From: Prevotella sp.
GTDB taxonomy: Bacteria; Bacteroidota; Bacteroidia; Bacteroidales; Bacteroidaceae
DNA length: 64,000 nucleotides
Assembly: GCA_017442825.1 (NCBI GenBank)
Contig: JAFRYZ010000033.1
Coordinates: 1-64,000, forward strand
Direction of reading: 5' to 3'
Of this stretch, positions 35,733 to 43,400 are shown piece by piece. The notes under the pieces were generated by a model. That model was given only the letters and a program-made list of their open reading frames with translations, made no database searches and was not told the origin of the DNA. Positions within the stretch are counted from its first letter, which is position 1. The number at the start of each line of letters is the position of its first letter. A program made the position numbers and the translations under genes.

Positions 35733-35740
35733 TACTTTTG
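35733..35740 (+). promoter_or_regulatory. -7 promoter box of the endonuclease I gene
   Basis: TACTTTTG lies 50 bp upstream of the start. A related minus-strand TACCTTCGC near 35680-35688 may serve the divergent TonB receptor, so this 130-bp gap is likely a divergent promoter region. Confidence 0.65.
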
Positions 35741-35790
35741 TCCCCAGCAAACCAAGCCGAAGGCAATAACCATAACACACCATGATAACC

Positions 35791-37338
35791 ATGAAAAAAC
35801 TAACATTACTCCTTTTGACCATCATCCTTGTTACCGCAACATGGGCTCAGGGACCTAACGGTTCAGGCGATTACTATGGACCAGCCGACAAGAAGAAAGG
35901 TGCAGAACTGAAGACAGCCCTCCGCAACATCATCTACAAGCATGTCAAGCGCGATTACGACCAGCTGTGGGAGGACTTCAAGAGCACCGATAAATTCGAC
36001 GACGGCACCGCCGACGGCAGAGTGTGGGACATGTACTCCGTGCAGCAATACACCTTCGGCGCACCCTATCAGGGCAACGGCGGACTGGAGGGGGCGGGCT
36101 ACAACCGTGAGCACTCCTTCCCCAAGAGCTGGTTTTTCGAGGGAGCACCCATGTACACCGACCTCTTCCATCTCTATCCCACCGACTGCTGGGTGAACAG
36201 TCTGCGCAACAACCACCCCTACGGCGAGATTGAGCGCGATGCGTCTAAGCCCATTGACCAGGATCCCAACACCACCAACCATTCGCAAGACTATTTCAGT
36301 CGTCTGGGTTATGCGGCGTCACACCTCGGCTACGACGGGGGCAGCGAACAGGTGTTCGAGCCGAACGACGAATACAAGGGCGACCTCGCACGTACCTATT
36401 TCTATATGGTGACCTGCTACGAGAACGAAGTGCCGACATGGGACTCGCCCATGACGACGAAAGGCGAGAGCTACAATGTCCTGCGCCCGTGGGCGCTGAA
36501 GATGCTCATGCGATGGTCAAAGAACGACCCCGTCAGCCAGAAGGAAATCGACCGCAATAATGCCGTATATGAGATACAGGAAAACCGCAACCCCTTCATC
36601 GACTATCCCGGACTGGAGGACTATATTTGGGGCGACCTCAAAGAGACCGCCTTCGACTGCGGCTTCGACTACACCCCTCCTGTTGAAGACGGACAACGAC
36701 AGTTTGTCAAGGTGACCTCTGCCGACGACCTGGAACTGGGCAAGTCCTACCTCTTCGTCTATGAGAAGAGCGGGAAGGCTATGGCAGGACGCACCGACAC
36801 TAAGAACTACCTCGATCCCGTCGATGTAGGCACCATCTATACCACAGGCTTGGCTACACAGGTCAATGTGGCAGGCAAACCCCACACCTTCCTCCTCGGA
36901 GGCACCAAGAATGCCTACACCTTCCTCGACGAGGCTGACAACACCTATCTCGCCCTGCAACGCGACGACCAAAACCAGCTGATTACCAGCGCCACCGCCA
37001 CCAGCGACAAAGAGAAATGGACCGTCACCACCTTCGAAAGCAGCCCCGACGTGCTGCAAGTGCAAAACAACGCCTATACCGAGCGCTATATCTGGTACAA
37101 CGAGCAGAACACGCGCTTTGCATCCTATAAGTCGTCGTCGCTGAACGGCAGAATCCACTACATCAGCCTCTTCAAGGATGTCACCCCCGACACCCCGACT
37201 GGCATCATCTCCATCAACACTAATCTCTCATCTCTCAACTCTAGTCTCTCAACTCTCTACAACCTCGCCGGTCAGCGCGTCAGCGACAGCTATCGGGGCA
37301 TCGTCATCAAGAACGGAAGAAAGATCATCAAAAAATAA
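35791..37338 (+). CDS. Secreted endonuclease I (EndA/NucM family) with C-terminal sorting-type tail
   Basis: 515 aa from ATG 35791 (MKKLTLLLL); ATG 35782 would add three residues. A signal peptide ends near TWAQ. The nuclease domain covers about residues 25-290 and contains the beta-beta-alpha-metal motif NREHSFPKSW (His near position 108 from this start), and DLFHLYPTD with NNHPYGE for metal coordination. It would cleave DNA or RNA nonspecifically outside the cell. A second beta domain (about 300-480) is unassigned. A linker NLSSLNSSLST, coded by CTCTCAACTCT repeats (37213-37258), precedes the tail LYNLAGQRV...KNGRKIIKK, resembling T9SS sorting tails in Prevotella. Possible roles are scavenging nucleotides or degrading extracellular DNA. 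Confidence 0.9.
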   Translation: MKKLTLLLLTIILVTATWAQGPNGSGDYYGPADKKKGAELKTALRNIIYKHVKRDYDQLWEDFKSTDKFDDGTADGRVWDMYSVQQYTFGAPYQGNGGLEGAGYNREHSFPKSWFFEGAPMYTDLFHLYPTDCWVNSLRNNHPYGEIERDASKPIDQDPNTTNHSQDYFSRLGYAASHLGYDGGSEQVFEPNDEYKGDLARTYFYMVTCYENEVPTWDSPMTTKGESYNVLRPWALKMLMRWSKNDPVSQKEIDRNNAVYEIQENRNPFIDYPGLEDYIWGDLKETAFDCGFDYTPPVEDGQRQFVKVTSADDLELGKSYLFVYEKSGKAMAGRTDTKNYLDPVDVGTIYTTGLATQVNVAGKPHTFLLGGTKNAYTFLDEADNTYLALQRDDQNQLITSATATSDKEKWTVTTFESSPDVLQVQNNAYTERYIWYNEQNTRFASYKSSSLNGRIHYISLFKDVTPDTPTGIISINTNLSSLNSSLSTLYNLAGQRVSDSYRGIVIKNGRKIIKK

Positions 37339-37345
37339 GAATCTT

Positions 37346-37377
37346 TTTGGAATATAAGGGAAAATGCGTATTTTTGC
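37346..37377 (+). promoter_or_regulatory. Promoter abutting the start of the 152-aa membrane protein
   Basis: TTTG (37346-37349) and TATTTTTGC (37369-37377) with 19-bp spacing match the consensus well. The ATG at 37381 is only 4 bp beyond the box, implying a leaderless transcript if this promoter is used. Confidence 0.65.
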
Positions 37378-37380
37378 ACC

Positions 37381-37839
37381 ATGAACAAACCAGATATAAA
37401 AGACATCAAGTCGAAAATAGAGAAGAAAGTAGATCCGCAACATCAAGGATTCTTCCATACCCGCACGTTCCACATCCTGCTCTGTGTGGGCATTGTACTC
37501 ATCATCCTCATCCTCTACAACTGCGTGATACGTACCGACAAGGTTGCCGTCACGCCCGAACAGGAAGAACTCAACCAGCAACACGAGTCCATGTACCTCG
37601 ATACCTTCGATGTTGTCGGCGACTATCTCTTCCCACCGCTCAAGACCAGCAAGGAAGACCAGACGACGGAAGCCGAAAAAACCGACAAACAACAGGACAA
37701 GAGCGAGGCGAAAGTCTCTAAGCCAGCCGATTCAGAGGAAGACATCATCGAGTCGGCAGACATCAGCTCCGACCCTACACCCGCTCCGCCGCCACCCCCA
37801 GTAGCACCGGCACCAACAGTTGAAACCATCGAACAATAA
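37381..37839 (+). CDS. Small single-pass membrane protein, unknown function
   Basis: 152 aa: a charged cytoplasmic N terminus (1-26), one TM helix at about 29-47 (HILLCVGIVLIILILYNCVI), then an acidic, low-complexity extracytoplasmic region rich in Lys, Glu and Asp, ending in a proline stretch (PTPAPPPPPVAPAP). No domain is recognised. The shape resembles a periplasm-spanning linker, but there is no TonB or peptidoglycan-binding motif. It lies 42 bp after the nuclease gene and is closed by a strong terminator. Confidence 0.7.
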   Translation: MNKPDIKDIKSKIEKKVDPQHQGFFHTRTFHILLCVGIVLIILILYNCVIRTDKVAVTPEQEELNQQHESMYLDTFDVVGDYLFPPLKTSKEDQTTEAEKTDKQQDKSEAKVSKPADSEEDIIESADISSDPTPAPPPPPVAPAPTVETIEQ

Positions 37840-37842
37840 TAA

Positions 37843-37874
37843 AACTCTGCGGCTTGCCGCAGAGTTCTTTTTTT
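37843..37874 (+). terminator. Rho-independent terminator
   Basis: AACTCTGCGGC (37843-37853) pairs with GCCGCAGAGTT (37856-37866), followed by CTTTTTTTT. It ends the nuclease/152-aa transcript just before the dyad array. Confidence 0.92.
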
Positions 37875-37887
37875 TGTCGAAGCTGGT

Positions 37888-38055
37888 ACCACGTCGTGGT
37901 CGGGGCATGACCATTTTTTGGTCGGTGTGCGACCATGTTTTGGAATTCCGGAGACCACACTTTGGTCGGGAGGCTACCAACGCATGGTATGAGGACTACC
38001 AACGCTTGGTATGAGGAATACCAAGTATTTGGTACGAGGGCTACCAAGCGTTGGT
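37888..38055. repeat. 22-bp-period dyad array, eight units
   Basis: Eight 13-14-bp imperfect palindromes of the form ACCAnnnnnTGGT begin at 37888, 37910, 37932, 37954, 37976, 37998, 38020 and 38043. They are therefore spaced exactly 22 bp (once 23). Examples are ACCACGTCGTGGT and ACCAACGCTTGGT. The 9-bp spacers vary but several match ATGAGGACT or ACGAGGGCT. A half site TTTTGGT follows at 38060-38066. No ORF, repeat-associated gene or cas gene accompanies it. Confidence 0.95.
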
Positions 38056-38239
38056 CAGATTTTGGTACGAACAGAAATGATTCAGAAATGATTCCAATTA
38101 TGCCCATTTTTTTCGGTAAAAGGCAGGAAAGTAAGAATTATCTGCCATATCTGCCACCCATCTGCCACCCGTAACCACCTGAAAATCAACGAGTGTTGCA
38201 GATACGGCAGATATTTAAGCAAATAAAAAAAACAGGAGG

Positions 38240-38660
38240 TTGTGCTCACACGGATAATTCCGTCCAATCGTTTAAATCGCCCGCAGGGCTTGTTAGCTGA
38301 AGGTCTAAAGTCTAAGGTCTAAGGTATTGTTGTTCTATTTCTAAGGAGTCAAGGAGTCGAGGAGTTCTCCTCGCTTCGCTTGTCGAAGTAATCGACGAAG
38401 TCGCTTCGCTCGTCGAAGAAATCATCCAAATCTATCCAAATCTTTCAAATTTACTGTTATGATTTGTAGAATTTGTAGTGATTTGTAAGATTTCTCGCCC
38501 AGGGCGACTGAATTATTTTCCGTGCTTTTCGTGTTTTCCGTTGTTATTCTATGGAGTCAAGGAGTTCTCCTCGCTTCGCTTGTCGAAGTAACCGCGCAGC
38601 GCTTTGCTTGCAAAGAATTGTCAATTAAATCAGTGTCTATCTGTGGTTTGAAAAAGTCCG
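38240..38660. repeat. Gene-free intergenic repeat mosaic
   Basis: No gene is seen between the array and 38664. Recognisable modules are the TCCGTCCAATCGTTT/ATCGCCCGCAGGGC pair (also 45246-45278), AAGGTCTAAGGTCTAAGG, GGAGTTCTCCTCGCTTCGCTTGTCGAAG (two copies here, also 39655-39682 and reversed near 56660-56755), and the TCTCGCCCAGGGCGACTGAA block with TTTGTAAGATT (reversed near 56580 and 57840). CTGCCACCC also repeats near 38150-38170. Confidence 0.75.
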
Positions 38661-38663
38661 TGT

Positions 38664-38900
38664 CTAAACGACTTTAGCTGTTTTTATTTCATTCTGTAAA
38701 AAGGAATATACATAACCGGCACTTTGATAATATAGACCTGTGGCATCATCTTGCAGTCGGGTGAAAGTGTCGGAGGTGTATAAAACGTCCAATGCTTCTT
38801 GTGGGGAATAATGAAAATCATCAACGAGTGCTTCTGTGAGTTCAATGCACAAGTCGTCTTTCATAAGTTGGATTTGTTCGGTTGTTAGTTTCTTTTTCAT
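38664..38900 (-). CDS. Small protein, third gene of a DUF3791/DUF3990-type cassette
   Basis: 78 aa, acidic and helical (LTTEQIQLMKDDLCIELTEALVDDF, SPQEALDVLYTSDTFTRLQD), ending with AGYVYSFLQNEI. It resembles the small helical proteins that accompany DUF3990 proteins in Bacteroidetes and Firmicutes. Its ATG overlaps the stop of the upstream DUF3990 remnant (TGA/ATG), so it is translationally coupled. An antitoxin-like role is inferred only from the cassette layout. Confidence 0.7.
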   Translation of the reverse strand: MKKKLTTEQIQLMKDDLCIELTEALVDDFHYSPQEALDVLYTSDTFTRLQDDATGLYYQSAGYVYSFLQNEIKTAKVV

Positions 38901-39115
38901 AATCGTTTCAATAACTGTAGTGCCTGATCTGAACCAAAATAGTATTGGAATGTTATGCCTTTTGCATATTTTAATTCCTCTACAAGACGAGACAGAGAGA
39001 TTACCCCGCCTTCATAACGTCGCAACTGATCGCATCCAAAGTCCTTAAAGGGTTTAGAATGTACTAAATCTGGGACTTCTATTTTGGTATTTGAACCATG
39101 ATACAATTTCATCAT
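38897..39115 (-). pseudogene. DUF3990 (ADP-ribosyltransferase-like) gene with internal deletion
   Basis: 72 aa. The start KLYHGSNTKIEVPDLVHSKPFKDFG is the canonical DUF3990 N terminus and the end LVEELKYAKGITFQYYFGSDQALQLLKRL matches its C terminus, but the normal protein is roughly 150-170 aa. About 80-100 central residues, including the region after DFG that would complete the ADP-ribosyltransferase-like fold, are missing without a frame break. It is presumably inactive. It is coupled by 4-bp overlaps to genes on both sides. Confidence 0.7.
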
Positions 39116-39339
39116 CGTAGTGCACCTCCATGATTTGCACAGACTTGGGCCAAAGTTTCAACAGTATCGGGGAAAGACTGAGTGTGTAAAACGGCATAGT
39201 GGTTGCGAAGATGGTCAAGCCCCTTGAACCGTTTCAAATAGGCATAGGCCTGGCGGGGACAAACTCCAAAAAATTTGGAGAATTCGCTAATGAGTGCTAT
39301 CGTGAATCCTATTATATTTTTATCTTCTCTTGACATCAT
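39112..39339 (-). CDS. DUF3791-family small protein
   Basis: 75 aa from ATG 39339, preceded by AAAAGGAAAA; a longer TTG frame is unlikely. The pattern ISEFSKFFGVCPRQAYAYLKRFKGLDHLRNHYAVLHTQ matches DUF3791, a helical protein encoded next to DUF3990 proteins. Stop and next start overlap (ATGA). It is the probable partner or antitoxin of the DUF3990 protein, now truncated. Confidence 0.8.
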   Translation of the reverse strand: MMSREDKNIIGFTIALISEFSKFFGVCPRQAYAYLKRFKGLDHLRNHYAVLHTQSFPDTVETLAQVCANHGGALR

Positions 39340-39353
39340 TTTTCCTTTTAAGT

Positions 39354-39455
39354 TCAAATCTTTGTATAGAAAGTTTCTTTGGTCATCAGCGCTTCGTCAT
39401 CAGCGCTTACTCCCACGGCACGGTAGAGTTCAGTGTTCAATTGTGTTGCTGTCAT
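39354..39455 (-). CDS. Leader small ORF of the DUF3791/DUF3990 cassette
   Basis: A 33-aa frame, MTATQLNTELYRAVGVSADDEA followed by LMTKETFYTKI. It resembles the N and C termini of a short conserved Bacteroidales protein that opens such cassettes, with its middle lost; a GCGCTTCGTCATCAGCGC duplication sits at the join. It has a promoter box (39483-39491) and ends 15 bp before the DUF3791 gene. Either a functional micro-protein or a remnant. Confidence 0.5.
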   Translation of the reverse strand: MTATQLNTELYRAVGVSADDEALMTKETFYTKI

Positions 39456-39482
39456 TGTTCTCAACGGTTTTAGTTCTCGGTT

Positions 39483-39491
39483 GCAAATATA
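39483..39491 (-). promoter_or_regulatory. -7 promoter box of the DUF3791/DUF3990 cassette
   Basis: TATATTTGC on the minus strand, 28 bp upstream of the 33-aa ORF. It would drive all four cassette genes. Confidence 0.7.
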
Positions 39492-39539
39492 AGGAGAAAT
39501 ATGGGAGAATGCAAATTTTGTGTATAAAAAAGGAGATTA

Positions 39540-39945
39540 CTATGCAAGCGAAGAGCTACGCGGTTAGTGAGTTGAGAGTCTAGAGTCTAGAGTTTAGAGA
39601 CTATAGTTCTTCGCGATTACCGTTGTTCTAAATTCTAAGGAGTTAAGGAGTCGAGGAGTTCTCCTCGCTTCGCTTGTCGAAGTAACCGACGAAGTCGCTT
39701 CGCTCGTCGAAGAATTGTCAATTGTCAATTATCAATTGTCAATTAAATCAGTGTCTTACCGTGATTTCTGTGTGACATAATCCATATCCGTGTATATCCG
39801 AGCAATCCGTGTTCAAAGTTTTAATTGTCAATTGTCTCATCGCGCAGCGCTTGCAGAGACCTCCGCGAAGCGCCTGAGCACCCGCTCGAACTTGTTCGCT
39901 TGCCAAAGCAAGAACGGAGCGCAAGAAAGCGGCGCAAGAATTATG
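39540..39945. repeat. Gene-free intergenic repeat mosaic
   Basis: It contains tandem GAGTCTAGAGTCTAGAG words, TTCGCGATTACCG, the GGAGTTCTCCTCGCTTCGCTTG module, AATTGTCAATT tandem palindromes, GTGTATATCCGAGCAATCCG (again at 46331-46350), GCGCAGCGCTTGC and CGCTCGAACTTGTTCGC. No gene is seen. Confidence 0.75.
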
Positions 39946-39951
39946 AATTAT

Positions 39952-40149
39952 TCACTCCCACAGCGACTTGTGTTTCACCGTGAACAGCGGGATTTCCTCG
40001 TAGTCCTCCTCCTCTTCCTCGAAGAAGTGGCTCTGCATACGGGCATCAAATTGCCCTGGGTCAGTAATGGGTGTATCGCTATTGGAAATGGTTTCCAACA
40101 ATTGCATGTCCGCCTTGACGACCTCTATCGTCGGTTGTATATATTCCAT
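39952..40149 (-). CDS. Small acidic YIxP-type peptide, tryptophan near C terminus
   Basis: 65 aa, no signal peptide. MEYIQPTIEVVKADMQ is followed by ISNSDTPIT, FDARMQ, an acidic run (EEEEEDYEE) and a C terminus ending SLWE. It is clearly paralogous to the 57-aa ORF 30 bp upstream (40180-40353), with a more distant relative at 46524-46730. Shared pattern: Y-I-x-P, about 25-30 variable residues, F/A-D-A-R-x-Q, acidic stretch, Trp near the end. It lies downstream of the GH105-containing secreted protein. Function unknown. Confidence 0.7.
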   Translation of the reverse strand: MEYIQPTIEVVKADMQLLETISNSDTPITDPGQFDARMQSHFFEEEEEDYEEIPLFTVKHKSLWE

Positions 40150-40179
40150 AGTTTCGTCTTGAGTTATGTGTTGATATAT

Positions 40180-40353
40180 TTACCAAGGATTATTGTCCTC
40201 CATGTCCATCTCCTCTTCTTCAATTTGTTGCTGGCGAGCATCAAACTCATTTTCATCAGAAATGACATGATCGTCGTTGGGCAGCGATTCCGCAATCATG
40301 GATTGCGGTTCCATCGCTGCCAACTTGATGATGGGTTGAATATATCTTTTCAT
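40180..40353 (-). CDS. Small acidic YIxP-type peptide, C-terminal tryptophan
   Basis: 57 aa read directly from the sequence: MKRYIQPIIKLAAMEPQSM, then IAESLPNDDHVISDENE, FDARQQQIEEEEMDMED, NNPW and stop. Its ISDENEFDARQQ region aligns with ITDPGQFDARMQ of the 65-aa neighbour. The strict order (basic start with YIQP, FDAR box, acidic run, terminal Trp) argues for a real gene. It starts 82 bp after the stop of the secreted GH105 protein, with a REP hairpin in between. Confidence 0.7.
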   Translation of the reverse strand: MKRYIQPIIKLAAMEPQSMIAESLPNDDHVISDENEFDARQQQIEEEEMDMEDNNPW

Positions 40354-40393
40354 CGTCTTTCTAAGTTATGTCTTAACATTTTCTCCTTCCTCT

Positions 40394-40429
40394 CTCCCTC
40401 CCTAAACAGGGAGGGGCGGGGAGGGTCTT
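40394..40429. repeat. REP hairpin between GH105 gene and small peptides
   Basis: CCCTCCCT-AAAC-AGGGAGGG (40396-40415) is followed by GCGGGGAGGGTCTTC. It is the same element as 35035-35068 with one or two changes and is related to 46778-46811. On the minus-strand transcript it forms a strong GC hairpin just after the stop codon of the secreted gene. Confidence 0.9.
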
Positions 40430-40435
40430 CTATTC

Positions 40436-43400
40436 TTATTTTCTCAATACTTTCTTTCCATTGATGATAACTATGCCTTTGTAGCTCTTGCTGACACGCT
40501 GACCAGAGAGGTTATACAGCGGAGTATTGTCATCGATGACGATGAATCCGTTGTCGGTAGCAAAGCCGTCGATACCAGTAGCAATGTTTTCCTCTTCTTC
40601 AAAGTTGAGGAATGACTTTGCGGTTTGGTCTGTAATGATGACGTAAGACGTTGGTATCGTCAGTCCGTTTTGTACGCGGTGGAAGCCTTGAACACCATTG
40701 ACTGTTCCCAATGCGTAGTACATGTTGTCAGCTGCAACGGTACTGTTGGAAATTATCAGTTGGTTGTCTGAAACACTTTCGGTTGCCTTCTTAGTCTCAT
40801 AAAGGGTATAGGTATCGGGAGCACCCTTGATGATGAGGGCGGTGTTAGCCGGAACAACCGTCACTTCTCTGAGATGGACAGAACTCTTCGTTGCGATATC
40901 AACAACAAATGCTTGCAGCCCATCCGTCTCATCAAAGTCAATATCCATTGTGGTATTGAATGTCGCATACTGCTTACCTGCTTTGATAGTGGCAGTAGTG
41001 GTGCGCATTGCAGCAGGACTGAGGTCAGTAACTACTAAACTGTCAAGCATAAACTCATGTTGTTTACCACTACTTACATTGTTTCCGATATAAATGTTCT
41101 GCAAGTCTTTAGAAGCTGTTGTTGCTGCTTGATTGGTTACGACCTTAGTATAAGTGCTATTAGCACCCGCTTTAGTCTTTAACCATATATCATAACAATC
41201 ATTGTTCAGAGTTGTTGTTCCTGAACCTGTAGGATTATCATATGTCAATGCTTCACCCGTGTTATTGATTACCCAAGTTATAGACAACCATGTTTGTTCT
41301 GTAATAGCTGTATCATATATGGCCTTAGAACTATTGTATTGGGCAAGTTTTGGCGAGGAATTATCTATAATGCAGAAACCGGAATGGACATTGGATGCAT
41401 TTTGTGGTGAACTATCATTTAGTCCATCAGTAAAATCATCTCCAATAGCAAAGTTAACACCAGGAACGGTACCTGAGTTGGTGTTATCAAACCAGAAATC
41501 CATAGCAACCTTTATAGCTGTTGGTGCTGTTGTCGCAAAATCTTCAGTTCTACAGATAGACCAATATGCAGAATTTCCTTTTTTGATAACTTGGAAAATA
41601 CCTGTCGCATTTCTGTTATTGCCACCAGTAGATGAGTTAATGGCGACACCAGAAGCTGATTGTGAAACAGATGTAATAGAAGTAAACAGGTCTTTACCGC
41701 TACCAACGCAATTTCCAAGCGTGTTAGTTGTATTGTATGCCCTTGCTGTTGATGTTGCATACGCTACTGCCGTTGCATCATTAAAGTCTTGTGAGAACAG
41801 GACGGTGCCAGAGCCACCTCCTCCACCGCCGCTCTTCGTGAATGTTGCACTTGCTACCTCACTATCGGTCATACCACTCTTAATGGCAATAGCCTTGACG
41901 GTGGTAGTAGCAGAGATGGCAATAGGAGAAGAATATGTAGTTGAAGAAGCAGTCGGTGCAGTGCCGTCGGTAGTGTAATGTATCGTTGCACCAGTGGTGG
42001 CACAAGTAATAGTTGCCGTTGTATTGTCAGTAAATGGTGTTGTACCTGTGATGCTTGGCGTTGCAACCTGTTCTACAACAGGGGTGTTCTCTGTCCACTG
42101 TGCATAGTATGTCGTGTTGGCAGCAGGCATTGTGCCTGTGGGAGCTGTGCCTGAACCGTTTTGTTCAGAGTTCCATCCGTTGAAGGTGTAGCCGTCGCGT
42201 GTCGGGTTGTTCGGTGCTGTGATGGCTGTACCGAAGTCTACTGTGCCAGAGGTGTAGTCGCCTGTCAACTCACTACCGCCATTGCTGTTCCAAGCCAGCG
42301 TGTATTCTTTAGCTGTGCGGGTGAAGTTAGCCGTTACCGTGGCATTAGCCGTTACTGTTGCAGGCAGTCCGCTCCAACCGCTGAAGGCGTAATTATATTC
42401 TGCTGTAGCATCCGTTGCCGTTGCCGTCACCGTCGTACCATTAACGGTGTAGGTGTTCGAACTGCTCGATGTTGTCGTTCCCGATGGGATGTTGGCAACA
42501 GTTGTCGGACTCACCGTACCATAACCCGATGTATTCACCGTATTGGTGAGGGTAAATGTGGTTGGGGTGGAACCAGTAGAGCCATAAACATTCAGATTGT
42601 TAACCCATGTTTCTTTTCCGTCCCTTTCTATTCTGATATATCGGTAATAATCTTCAAATTCAACAGTAACAGTTGTAGCCCCATCATATCCAGAAATATA
42701 AATGCCAGCTGTGCTTGTGGAGGATGTTCCTGTACCTCCTGACACGGTAACGCCAGATGAAAGAGTTTCGTAAGTACTTCCGTCAGTTGAAACAGAAACT
42801 TTACATGTCTTTGCTACCGATGTACCTGATGAATTATTACATGCAGTGAAAGAAATCTTATTGATATTAGCAGTTGTTGATGTTATGTTGATTGGATTTG
42901 ATGAGTCAATTTTGTAAACAGCAGTACCTGAAGTGCCATTAAAAGTCTTTGATGCAATATTATTTCCGCTACTGACAGTTACATTATTCTGAGTATCAGA
43001 GTTCGAAGAAGGACTTGTAACTGTAAACAAACATTCTTGCGCACTTGCTTCCTTTGTCGTAAACTCAATATTGATAGCACTGGCATAGTTGTTGCCAGCA
43101 AGGTCTGCAACGGAGTTGGCAGGAAGGTTAAAGGTATAGCTTGTGCTATTCGACAGTCCAGAGTAGCTGTAAGTAACTGTCGAACCACTGACGGTAGGAG
43201 TCAGGTTGACGGCACTACCGCCGCCTGCTGGTGTCAATGTAGCGTTGGTGGTGCAAGTCACCTCCTCGCTGAATGTCAGCACGATGTTGCCACTTGTTGC
43301 AATATTCGGTGCATTATTAGCAATTGACTGGTTGCTGAGTGTCGGGGCTGTAACATCAGGTGCATTAACGGTTATGGTATAGCTTGGATTTGTACCGCTC

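Noticed and set aside
37888-38055. CRISPR array
   Set aside because: Repeats are only 13-14 bp with variable centres, spacers are 9 bp, and no cas genes are present. The geometry does not fit a CRISPR.
37888-38055. Plasmid-type iteron origin, because 22-bp iterons are known
   Set aside because: No replication initiator or partition gene is nearby, and the surroundings are chromosomal housekeeping genes.
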